A DNA stretch of 64,000 nucleotides, taken from positions 496,001 to 560,000 of the forward strand of contig NZ_MUYG01000010.1 in assembly GCF_002155425.1 (NCBI RefSeq). The letters run 5' to 3'. Each line of letters begins with the position of its first letter. Position 1 is the first letter of the stretch. Both the position numbers and the translations under genes were made by a program. Below, piece by piece: positions 37,998-45,590 of this stretch. This DNA is from Erythrobacter donghaensis (GTDB lineage: Bacteria > Pseudomonadota > Alphaproteobacteria > Sphingomonadales > Sphingomonadaceae). A model generated the notes under the pieces. It was not told where the DNA came from. It worked only from the letters and a program-made list of their open reading frames with translations, and searched no databases.

Positions 37998-38639
37998 TCA
38001 GGTGCTCAGCACATGCAGCTGGTAGTAGCCGAGCGGGCCGTGGCGGGTTTCCAGCCGCAGCCCGCGGGCATGGGCGACGCGCGCGGCGGCGGCGGGGAGG
38101 GCGGTGCGCGGGGTGACATGGAAGCGGGCCAGCCAAGCCCTCAGCAGGCGGCGCAGCGGCCCGGGCACCCCGGCACATTCGCCGAAATCGACCACATGCA
38201 GCTGGCCACCGTCCGCCAGCAGCCCCGCCGCATGATCGAGCGCGCTCTCCCAGTCGGGGATCATCGAGAGCGAATAGGAGAGCACGATCCGCTCAAATTG
38301 CGGCTCGCCCAGCAGCGCTGCCGGATCGAAGGTGCAGGCATCGCCTTGCCCCAGCCGCGCGGCGCCGCCCAAGGTCGCGCGCGCGTTCTTGAGCATCTCG
38401 GACGAGATATCGAGGCCGAACAGGCGCACCCCCGGCCAGGCCTTGCCCACCTGCGCCAGATTGCGCCCGGTGCCGCAGGCGACTTCCAGCACCCGCATAC
38501 CCGGCCGTGCCGCCAGCCCCGCGATCAGCGTGTCGCGCCCGAACAGATAATATTTGCGCGTGAAATCATAGATATGCCGCTGTCCGCGATAGACCTCGTC
38601 CATCAGCGCTGCGTGCGAGGGGGTGCCCAGACTCGCCAT
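37998..38639 (-). CDS. btaB: Betaine lipid N-methyltransferase
   Basis: The 213-residue SAM-dependent methyltransferase has motif I VLEVACGTGRNLAQVGKAW, motif II-like LFGLDISSEMLKNARATLG and a YSLSMIPDWESALDHA stretch. It starts with ATG sharing one base with the btaA stop. BtaB trimethylates diacylglyceryl-homoserine to the betaine lipid DGTS. The assignment rests on coupling to btaA; the methyltransferase itself is generic. It acts at the cytoplasmic membrane. Confidence 0.88.
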   Translation of the reverse strand: MASLGTPSHAALMDEVYRGQRHIYDFTRKYYLFGRDTLIAGLAARPGMRVLEVACGTGRNLAQVGKAWPGVRLFGLDISSEMLKNARATLGGAARLGQGDACTFDPAALLGEPQFERIVLSYSLSMIPDWESALDHAAGLLADGGQLHVVDFGECAGVPGPLRRLLRAWLARFHVTPRTALPAAAARVAHARGLRLETRHGPLGYYQLHVLST

Positions 38640-39853
38640 CACGCCAGCTCGTAGACATGGACGCCGCCGTAGATCGACGAGCGATCGCGGCGGGTGCAAT
38701 CGGCGGAGGTCTCTTCGCAATAGCGCCAGCGCGAGAGGATCGCATCGTCGAGGCGGCCCGGCAGCAGGCTCGGTTCGGCAGCGGTGCGGAACAGCACGCG
38801 CGCGCCGGGGCGGCTGGCGCGGGTGATCCTGCCCCACAGCTCATCGAGCTGCGCGTTGTTCATCCAGTCCTGCGCATCGAGCAGCACGAAGCGGTCCATG
38901 CTGGCCTCCTCGCGCCCGCCGATCCAGTCCACCATGTTGGCGCGGGTGACGTCGAGCCGGTCGATCCGTTCCTTCATCGCGCTCCAGTTGGCGCGCTGGA
39001 GATAGGGCGGCAGCGGCGCGCTTTCCGACCGGTCATAGCCGCGCCTGAAGGCCTGCCAGGCGAAGTAATTGTCCTGCACCGCGAAGTCGCAGGCGAGCTT
39101 CTCCAGCCGCCGCCGCAGCACCTCGGCCATGCGTTCGTCACCCGCGAGATGCTCGAACTGCGCAGGCGGAATGCCGAGGCCGAACAGCGAGGCGGGCTGA
39201 TCGGTCAGCCAGCGGATGAAGCGCTTTTCGAATACCGGCGCCAGCTCGCGCTCGAACACGGCGCGCTGTTCTTCCAGCGTCTGCGCTTCGAGCAGCTTGG
39301 CAAGGTCGATCTTGTAGAGCTTCGCAAAGACGTGCGCCAACCCGATGAAGTTGCCCAGCAATCCCTGCCGGTAAATGCCTTTGGTGAAGTAGGAAATGCG
39401 CCGCCGTCCGCGAATGTCGCGCTTTTCCCAATAGGCGCGGCTGACCAGGTCGAGATGCGGCGCGATCATCTCGCGGTAGACCTCGGCGTTTTCCCCATGG
39501 TCGGCATGGGCGAAGAAGCGGTGGAAGCGCTGATAATTGGGCAGGTGGCGGATCGCGGCGATCTTGAGCTTGCCCAGCGCGACATGCGCGCGGTTGAGAT
39601 CGACTGCGGTCACGCTTGCGGGGCCCGCCGTCAGATAGGACAGCGCGTTGCAGCTGCCGCTGGCGATGCACATCACGCGGCTGTCGGGCTGGATGGCGAG
39701 GCCCTCCATGTCGACCACCGGGTCTTCCCAGATCTGGGCATAGACCAGCCCCCGGAAAGCGAAGGCAAAGGCCTTGTCGAGCAGCTTGTCGCCGAGCCGC
39801 GCATCCTTGCGCACCACCGCATCCTCGATGATCCGCTTTGCCTGTGTCGCCAT
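38639..39853 (-). CDS. btaA: SAM:diacylglycerol 3-amino-3-carboxypropyltransferase
   Basis: The 404-residue DUF3419 protein is the first enzyme of betaine-lipid synthesis, moving the aminocarboxypropyl group of SAM to diacylglycerol. Visible family blocks are FRGLVYAQIWEDPVVDMEGL, VMCIASGSCNALSYLTAGP, VTAVDLNRAHVALGKLKIAA and DRFVLLDAQDWM. AAGGGCAGG precedes ATG. btaAB operons are well known from Rhodobacter and Sinorhizobium, where they are induced by phosphate starvation. I saw no clear Pho box upstream. Confidence 0.93.
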   Translation of the reverse strand: MATQAKRIIEDAVVRKDARLGDKLLDKAFAFAFRGLVYAQIWEDPVVDMEGLAIQPDSRVMCIASGSCNALSYLTAGPASVTAVDLNRAHVALGKLKIAAIRHLPNYQRFHRFFAHADHGENAEVYREMIAPHLDLVSRAYWEKRDIRGRRRISYFTKGIYRQGLLGNFIGLAHVFAKLYKIDLAKLLEAQTLEEQRAVFERELAPVFEKRFIRWLTDQPASLFGLGIPPAQFEHLAGDERMAEVLRRRLEKLACDFAVQDNYFAWQAFRRGYDRSESAPLPPYLQRANWSAMKERIDRLDVTRANMVDWIGGREEASMDRFVLLDAQDWMNNAQLDELWGRITRASRPGARVLFRTAAEPSLLPGRLDDAILSRWRYCEETSADCTRRDRSSIYGGVHVYELA

Positions 39854-39943
39854 GAGTGCCTGCCCTTTTGTAAGGTAAGGAGCCCAATATGGCCCTAGCG
39901 TGTCGCCTGTATGACGGTCACGACCAGTCCTTTGGCCACACCC

Positions 39944-40906
39944 TCAGTCCGTGCCCGCGATGGTCGCCGCATAGGCCGCCGGATCGGCATTGCCGCCGGT
40001 GAGCATGATCACCGTGTCCTCGTCCACCGGCACCTTGCCCGCAAGCGCCGCCGCCAATGCCGCCGCGCCGCCGGGCTCGACCACCAGCCGCAGTGTGTTG
40101 AAGGCGAAGCGCTGGGCAGCGCGCACCTCGGCATCGGTGACGGTCACGCCGGGCTCGGCGCGGCCCATCAGAAGGCTGAGGTTGAGCTCCTTGGTGACAT
40201 TGGGTTGCAGCGCATCGCAGATCGTCTTGGGAGCATCCGGCGCGGCATGGACGAGTTCGCCCGCAGCCAGCGCCTGTCCGACCATGTCCCAGCCCACCGG
40301 CTCGACCGGATGGATCTTGGCTGACGAAGCGCCGAGGCCAAGGCCCGCCGCCAGTCCTCCGCCGCCGCAACAGGCGATGATGCGCGAGGGCGCGCGGCCC
40401 AGCTGCGCGGCAATCTCGATCGCGGCGCTGCCTTGCCCCTCGATCACCCAAGGATCGCCGAAAGCATGGACGAGCGTGCCGCCGCGTTCCTCGATCAGCT
40501 TGGCCGCGACCGCATCGCGATCCTCCTGCGGGCGCTGGTAGAGCACCACCTCGGCCCCAAGAGCGCGGGTGTTGTCGAGCTTCACCTGCGGCGCATCGTG
40601 CGGCATGACGATGGTCGCGCGAATGCCGAGGCGCTTGGCGGCCCATGCCACGCCCTGCGCGTGATTGCCCGAGGATACCGCCACCACGCCGCCCGCGCGC
40701 TCCTCGGCGCTCATGCTGGAGAGCCGCCACCACGCGCCCCTGATCTTGAACGCGCCGATGGGTTGCAGATTGTCCGCCTTGACCCACGCGCGCACGCCGC
40801 CGATTTCCACCGGCAGCAGCGGCGTGGGGGGGAGAATCGCGGCGACGGCTTGGGCGGCGGCGATGACCCCCTCGGTCGTCGGCATTCTGTCATTAGCTTG
40901 GATCAT
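39944..40906 (-). CDS. PLP-dependent threonine/serine dehydratase
   Basis: This ~320-residue fold-type II PLP enzyme has the Schiff-base Lys in GAFKIRGAWWRL, phosphate-binding CCGGGGLAAGLGLG, SSGNHAQGVAWAAKRLG and VMPHDAPQVKLDNTRALGAE. It lacks the ACT regulatory domain of biosynthetic IlvA, so a catabolic threonine dehydratase or related serine/hydroxyaspartate dehydratase is more likely. ATG with GAGGGG upstream was chosen; an ATG 18 bases earlier is also in frame. It is divergent from the polyamine operon. Confidence 0.88.
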   Translation of the reverse strand: MIQANDRMPTTEGVIAAAQAVAAILPPTPLLPVEIGGVRAWVKADNLQPIGAFKIRGAWWRLSSMSAEERAGGVVAVSSGNHAQGVAWAAKRLGIRATIVMPHDAPQVKLDNTRALGAEVVLYQRPQEDRDAVAAKLIEERGGTLVHAFGDPWVIEGQGSAAIEIAAQLGRAPSRIIACCGGGGLAAGLGLGASSAKIHPVEPVGWDMVGQALAAGELVHAAPDAPKTICDALQPNVTKELNLSLLMGRAEPGVTVTDAEVRAAQRFAFNTLRLVVEPGGAAALAAALAGKVPVDEDTVIMLTGGNADPAAYAATIAGTD

Positions 40907-40975
40907 TTGTCCCCTCTGGCGCATTGCACTAAGGCGCGACGCAAGATTCGCATCGCTCTACGAAAGGTTCCTATC

Positions 40976-42202
40976 ATGTCGGCAGCAAAGTCCACCACGG
41001 TCCTCGTTATTGGCGCGGGCGGGGTCAGCTCGGTCTGCGTCCACAAGATGGCGTTCAACCCCGAGATTTTCCCCGAAATCCACCTCGCCAGCCGCACCAA
41101 ATCGAAGTGCGATGCGATTGCCGCTTCGGTGAAGGAGCGCTGCGGGCGCGATATCGCGACCTATGAGATCGACGCCGAGGAAGTTCCGGCGATGGTCAAC
41201 CTGATCCGCAAGACGGGTGCTGGCCTCGTCGTGAACCTCGCGCTGCCCTATCAGGATCTGCCGATCATGGACGCGTGCCTCGAAGCGGGCGTCGATTACC
41301 TCGACACCGCCAATTACGAGCCGAAGGACGAGGCGAAGTTCGAATACAAGTGGCAGTGGGCCTATCAGGAGCGTTACAAGGATGCGGGCCTGATGGCGCT
41401 GCTGGGTTCGGGCTTCGATCCGGGCGTGACCAGCGTCTTCACCATGTGGCTCAAGAAGCACAAGCTGAAGACCATCCGCCAGCTCGACATCCTCGATTGC
41501 AACGGCGGCGACCACGGCCAGCATTTTGCGACCAACTTCAACCCGGAAATCAACATCCGTGAAGTGACTGCCCCCGCGCGCCACTGGGAAAACGGCGAGT
41601 GGGTGGAGACCCCCGCCATGTCCACCAAGGTCGGCTTCGACTTCGAAGCGGTCGGCCCGAAGAACATGTATCTGATGTATCACGAGGAGCTGGAAAGCCT
41701 CGCCAAGTTCGTCCCCGAACTGGAGCGCGCGCGCTTCTGGATGACCTTCGGCGACCAGTACATCACGCACCTCACCGTTTTGCAGAATGTCGGCATGACG
41801 AGCATCGAGCCGGTGAAGTATCAGGGCAAGGACATCATCCCCCTGCAATTCCTCGCCGCCGTGCTCCCCAAGCCCGAGACGCTGGGCGAGACCACCAAGG
41901 GCAACACCAACATCGGCGTGATCGCGACCGGTGACGCGCTCGATGGCTCGGGCGAGAAGACGTTCTACATCAAGAACATCTGCTCGCACGAGGCTGCCTA
42001 TGAAGAGACCGGCAATCAGGCGGTCAGCTACACCACCGGCGTGCCCGCGATGATCGGCGCGGCCATGATGGTGCAAGGCAAGTGGCAGGGCGAGGGCGTG
42101 TTCAACATCGAACAGATGGACCCCGATCCCTTCATGGAGATGCTCAACGCGCACGGCCTGCCGTGGACGGTCGAGGAAATGGACGGGCCTGTCGGGTTCT
42201 GA
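40976..42202 (+). CDS. Carboxynorspermidine/carboxyspermidine synthase (saccharopine dehydrogenase-like)
   Basis: This 408-residue NADPH-dependent enzyme condenses aspartate semialdehyde with a diamine (putrescine or diaminopropane) to a carboxylated triamine. Features are the N-terminal Rossmann motif VLVIGAGGVSSVCVHKMA, LALPYQDLPIMDACLEAGVD, LGSGFDPGVTSVFTMWLKK and DCNGGDHGQHFATNFNPEIN, close to the CASDH family rather than lysine-pathway saccharopine dehydrogenases. GAAAGG precedes ATG. Carboxynorspermidine decarboxylase two genes downstream completes the pathway. Confidence 0.94.
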   Translation: MSAAKSTTVLVIGAGGVSSVCVHKMAFNPEIFPEIHLASRTKSKCDAIAASVKERCGRDIATYEIDAEEVPAMVNLIRKTGAGLVVNLALPYQDLPIMDACLEAGVDYLDTANYEPKDEAKFEYKWQWAYQERYKDAGLMALLGSGFDPGVTSVFTMWLKKHKLKTIRQLDILDCNGGDHGQHFATNFNPEINIREVTAPARHWENGEWVETPAMSTKVGFDFEAVGPKNMYLMYHEELESLAKFVPELERARFWMTFGDQYITHLTVLQNVGMTSIEPVKYQGKDIIPLQFLAAVLPKPETLGETTKGNTNIGVIATGDALDGSGEKTFYIKNICSHEAAYEETGNQAVSYTTGVPAMIGAAMMVQGKWQGEGVFNIEQMDPDPFMEMLNAHGLPWTVEEMDGPVGF

Positions 42203-42573
42203 TGCGGTCTCTCGCATTAATTCAGTTTCTACCGCTACTTGTTGTTGCTGCATGCGTAGAACCTGAAAGGAACCAAGGGCCTACGATACCATTGGAATTC
42301 CAGGGGCGTTGGGGCTTGAATGCCGAGAAATGCGCGCGATCTTCGGAAGCATCGGACGATTGGTTGTTCGTGAACTCCACTACCGTGGGCAGCTTCGAAC
42401 ACTTGTACGAGCTGGCCGAGGTCAGCCTGACCGGGGATGACCTCTACTTCATCACGACGCGCGGAGGGCCGTCCGGGCATCTGAAACTGCTGAACCCAAA
42501 CACTTTGAAGGTGGAATATGTCGGAAAAAGCCCTTTCGATCTCACTCTATGCTCCAAGGATCCGGACCTCTGA
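42202..42573 (+). CDS. Small lipoprotein of unknown function between spermidine genes
   Basis: The 123-residue product has a lipoprotein signal (LIQFLPLLVVAAC with Cys18 as the predicted lipidated residue) and a short mature part (RWGLNAEKCARSSEASDDW, GDDLYFITTRGGPSGHLKLL). TGATG overlaps at both ends couple it to the carboxyspermidine synthase before it and the decarboxylase after it. The DNA is visibly richer in A/T than its neighbours, a sign of later acquisition. I do not recognise the family. A role in polyamine uptake or envelope sensing would be speculation. Confidence 0.72.
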   Translation: MRSLALIQFLPLLVVAACVEPERNQGPTIPLEFQGRWGLNAEKCARSSEASDDWLFVNSTTVGSFEHLYELAEVSLTGDDLYFITTRGGPSGHLKLLNPNTLKVEYVGKSPFDLTLCSKDPDL

Positions 42574-43766
42574 TGCAAACCAAAGCCGGTGATCCGGGCG
42601 CGTTCGCCCATTTCGACCTGTCCCGCGTCGACAGCCCCGCCTTTGTCGTCGATGCCGCCAAGCTGCGCGCAAATTGCCGCGTGTTGGCGGATGTGCGCGA
42701 TGCGGCGGCGGCCGACGGGGCGGATATCAAGGTGTTCGCGGCACTGAAGGCGTTCTCGATGTGGTCGGCCGCGCCCATCATCGGCGAATATCTCGACGGG
42801 GTTTCCACCTCCGGCCTGTGGGAAGCGCGCCTCGCCTCCGAGTTCTACGATGGCGAGATCGCCACCTATTCCGCCGCCTTCAAGCCCGAGGAGCTGGAGG
42901 AGATCTGCCGGCTATCCGACCACGTCATCTTCAATTCCCCCTTCCAGCATGAGCGCGCGCGCCTGATCCTCGAACACGCCGCGGCGAGCGGGGCGAATGT
43001 CAGCGTGGGCCTGCGCATCAATCCGCAGGTAGCCACCGGTGAGGTCGCCAAATACGACCCCAGCGCCCCCGGCTCGCGGCTCGGCTTCCCGCTCGACCAG
43101 CTGACCGAGGAGCACATGGAGGGCGTCGAGGGCATCCACTTCCACAATCTGTGTGAACAGGATTTCGAGCCGCTGAAGGCCACCTGGGACCGCGTGTTCG
43201 ACGTGATCGAGCCGTTCTTCGACCAGCTCAAATGGATCAACATGGGCGGAGGCCACCACATCACCCGCGCCGATTACCAGCGCGATGAACTGGTGGAGTT
43301 CCTCAAGGATGCGGCGAGCGACACCGGCTGTCAGATCATCCTCGAACCCGGCGAGGCGGTGGCGCTCGACGCGGGGATTTTGGTGGGCACGCTACTCGAC
43401 ACGATGTTCAACGAAGTGCCCGTTGGCATCACTGATATCAGCGCCACTTGCCATATGCCTGACGTGCTCGAAGCGCCCTATCGCCCGGCGATGCTCGGCG
43501 AACTCGCCGACGAGAACATGATCCCGATCCGTCTGGGCGGGCCGTCATGCCTCGCGGGCGATGTGATCGGGGATTATCGCCTGCCTGTGCCCGCCGAGCC
43601 CGGCGCGCGGTTCGCCTTCCTCGATCAGGCGCATTATTCGATGGTCAAGACCAACACCTTCAACGGCGTTGCGTTGCCCTCGATCTGGATGTGGGACAGC
43701 GAGACCGACGCGCTCGATTGCATCAAGCGCTTCGATTACGAGGATTTCCGCGACCGGCTGAGCTAA
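42573..43766 (+). CDS. nspC: Carboxynorspermidine/carboxyspermidine decarboxylase
   Basis: The 397-residue alanine-racemase-fold PLP decarboxylase yields spermidine (or norspermidine) from its carboxy form. It has the PLP Lys in IKVFAALKAFSMW, LRINPQVATGEVAKYDPSAP, INMGGGHHITRADY, the PLP-phosphate Glu/Pro/Gly in LEPGEAVALD and a C-terminal Cys in GPSCLAGDVIGDY. ATG overlaps the preceding stop; an AAGGA about 12 bases away may serve as the ribosome site. Its end overlaps the convergent DUF3137 gene by 4 bases. Confidence 0.95.
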   Translation: MQTKAGDPGAFAHFDLSRVDSPAFVVDAAKLRANCRVLADVRDAAAADGADIKVFAALKAFSMWSAAPIIGEYLDGVSTSGLWEARLASEFYDGEIATYSAAFKPEELEEICRLSDHVIFNSPFQHERARLILEHAAASGANVSVGLRINPQVATGEVAKYDPSAPGSRLGFPLDQLTEEHMEGVEGIHFHNLCEQDFEPLKATWDRVFDVIEPFFDQLKWINMGGGHHITRADYQRDELVEFLKDAASDTGCQIILEPGEAVALDAGILVGTLLDTMFNEVPVGITDISATCHMPDVLEAPYRPAMLGELADENMIPIRLGGPSCLAGDVIGDYRLPVPAEPGARFAFLDQAHYSMVKTNTFNGVALPSIWMWDSETDALDCIKRFDYEDFRDRLS

Positions 43767-44746
43767 AGATCGACCCGCGTGTTCGGGCCGGGCTGGATCA
43801 CCCGCCCACGCTCGTTCTGGTTGATCGCCAGCGCCAGCCCTGCCAGCGCACCGAACTGATGCGCGGCGCGCGCGGCCTTGTCGCGGTCGGCGGCGGGGTT
43901 CATGCCGCCGCTTTCGAACAGGTTGCCCGCTTCTAGCGCAATGATAACCTCGCCTTTGCGGAACAGCGCGCGCAGCTCCTGCGCCTCAAAGGCTCCCTCC
44001 AGCGTCAGCAGATGTTCGACATAGGACGGATGCACCAGCACCCGCGCCTCGACCCGGTCGTCGGAATAGAGCGCGAAGTTTTCGGCAAAGGCGGGGTGGA
44101 CCTGATCGACCCGGTCGAGCCGGTGATCGCCGAAACGCACATGCTCGCTCGCCCCGCCGAGCCCCAGCCAGCTGCGGTGCTTGCCCGCGCGTTCGAGCAG
44201 GGTGGTGGAGCGGAACGGGCGGCCAAAGCTCATGCGAATCACCGGCCCGCGAAACACCGTCACCCAGCGCTTGTTCTTGCCCGAGCCGCGCTGCACCTCC
44301 AGGTGGGCTTCGTAGAGGCTGAAGGCGTGCCCTTCGAGCGTGCCGTGCCAGTGATCTTCGAAGCCCGATCGTTCGAAGCGCGGCAGCAGGTCATAGGTCC
44401 GCGCCGCTTCGAACTCGGGGCCCGGCTCGACTTCGGCCTCGTAGGCGAGGCCGAAGCTTGCCGCGATGGCGCTGTTGATGCCGACCTTGATCGCCTGCGA
44501 GGCCGAGGCGATCGGCTGGTAGCCCCATACGGCGATAATCATGATCGCACCGAAGGTGATCACCGCCAGCAGTCCGAAGGGCAGGGCGGGGCCGAACCAC
44601 AGGAAGGCCAGCACCGGCAGAGCGATGGCCGCGCCCCAGACCCAGCGGCTCGCCGCCTGCTTCTTTGCGCCATCGCGCATGTCCCCCTGCTGCGCGAGCC
44701 ATGCTTCGAGCCCGCCTTGCATAAGGCTGTCAATATCGCTGCGCAT
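43763..44746 (-). CDS. DUF3137 family membrane protein
   Basis: The 327-residue protein has two adjacent membrane segments (WGAAIALPVLAFLWFGPAL, LLAVITFGAIMIIAVWGYQ) and a large soluble C-terminal domain (FEDHWHGTLEGHAFSLYEAH, TVFRGPVIRMSFGRPF) typical of DUF3137. It stands head-to-head with lemA. The two families are often neighbours, so they may share a membrane process that is still undefined. An ATG 27 bases upstream is also in frame. Confidence 0.85.
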   Translation of the reverse strand: MRSDIDSLMQGGLEAWLAQQGDMRDGAKKQAASRWVWGAAIALPVLAFLWFGPALPFGLLAVITFGAIMIIAVWGYQPIASASQAIKVGINSAIAASFGLAYEAEVEPGPEFEAARTYDLLPRFERSGFEDHWHGTLEGHAFSLYEAHLEVQRGSGKNKRWVTVFRGPVIRMSFGRPFRSTTLLERAGKHRSWLGLGGASEHVRFGDHRLDRVDQVHPAFAENFALYSDDRVEARVLVHPSYVEHLLTLEGAFEAQELRALFRKGEVIIALEAGNLFESGGMNPAADRDKAARAAHQFGALAGLALAINQNERGRVIQPGPNTRVDL

Positions 44747-44813
44747 TGCCTCTCCCGCGCGATTCTTTAACATGTGTCAGCACAAATAGGCGGGTGAGGT
44801 AAAGGGGAAGGTT

Positions 44814-45368
44814 ATGAATTGGCTGTTCGTTGGGGTCGCGGTTCTGGTCGTGCTGCTGGTGGTGGGCGTTGGCATCTACAACCGGCTGGTGGGTCTGAGG
44901 CAGTCGGTGCGGCAGGGGGTGGCCGATATCGACGCGCAGCTGCGCCAGCGTCATGATCTTATCCCCAATCTGGTCGAGACGGTGAAGGGCTATGCCGGGC
45001 ACGAGGCCGCAACGCTGGAAGCGGTGATTGCGGCGCGCAATGCTGCGGCCAGCGGCGCGCCCTCATCGGGCAGCGAGCAGCAGTTGAAGGCCGCGCTCGG
45101 CAACCTGCTGGCGTTGGGGGAGGCCTATCCCGATCTCAAGGCCTCGGCCAATTTCCAGTCGCTCCAGAACGAGCTCGCCGATGTCGAGGACAAGCTCGCC
45201 GCCGCCCGGCGCGCGCTGAATGCCGCTGTCGCTAGGTTCAACGCCGCGCGCGAATCCTTTCCTGCCGTCCTGATTGCCGGCGCGCTCGGCTTTGCCGAGG
45301 CGGATTTCCATCGGCTCGATGCGAGCGAGCAGGGGACCGTCGATCAGGTGCCGCGGATCGGCTTCTGA
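44814..45368 (+). CDS. lemA: LemA family protein
   Basis: The 184-residue protein has one N-terminal membrane helix (FVGVAVLVVLLVVGVGIYN) and the LemA coiled-coil body (DIDAQLRQRHDLIPNLVETVKG, the family hallmark, and LKASANFQSLQNELADVEDK). Its topology is a small extracytoplasmic N-terminus with a cytoplasmic or periplasmic helical bundle. The function in bacteria is unknown. AAGGGGAAGG precedes ATG. It is divergent from the DUF3137 gene. Confidence 0.93.
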   Translation: MNWLFVGVAVLVVLLVVGVGIYNRLVGLRQSVRQGVADIDAQLRQRHDLIPNLVETVKGYAGHEAATLEAVIAARNAAASGAPSSGSEQQLKAALGNLLALGEAYPDLKASANFQSLQNELADVEDKLAAARRALNAAVARFNAARESFPAVLIAGALGFAEADFHRLDASEQGTVDQVPRIGF

Positions 45369-45446
45369 GGCGGAAAACCCGCGCAAATCCGTCACATTCC
45401 GGTCGTGATCGGCTGCGTGTCTCCGAAAAGTAACAATCCGTCCGGT

Positions 45447-45471
45447 GTGGGGGTTTTCAGCCCCACTTTTT
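45447..45471 (+). terminator. Rho-independent terminator after lemA
   Basis: GTGGGG pairs with CCCCAC over an 8-base loop and is followed by TTTTT. It lies 78 bases after the lemA stop and just upstream of the ornithine decarboxylase promoter region. Confidence 0.75.
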
Positions 45472-45473
45472 GA

Positions 45474-45500
45474 TTGCATTTGCGCGCCCAGGCCCTATCT
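45474..45500 (+). promoter_or_regulatory. Candidate promoter of ornithine decarboxylase
   Basis: TTGCAT (45474) and CTATCT (45495) are separated by 15 bases; TATCTG gives 16. Transcription would begin near 45507, directly before the folded leader. The -10 is weak, so confidence is low. Confidence 0.35.
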
Positions 45501-45518
45501 GCGCCTCTCCGCTGCCCC

Positions 45519-45590
45519 AAGGGGACTTCCAAACCGCAAGGCAGCTTGTCGTTTTATGGTTCGCAAGAGCCGTTTTGGGGGTCCCTTGAG
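45519..45590 (+). ncRNA. Structured leader RNA upstream of ornithine decarboxylase (speF-like)
   Basis: The ~70 bases before the decarboxylase start fold by eye into a three-way junction. The closing stem is AAGGGGAC (45519) with GTCCCTT (45581), extended by CCAAAC (45529) with GTTTTGG (45572), one bulge in each. Inside are two hairpins, CAAG-GCAG-CTTG (45537-45548) and GGTTC-GCAA-GAGCC (45558-45571), the latter with a GNRA loop. The TTG start follows three bases after the closing stem, so folding could hide initiation. An RNA family, speF, is known upstream of ornithine decarboxylase genes in alphaproteobacteria; position and lineage match, but I have not tested the covariance model. Confidence 0.6.
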
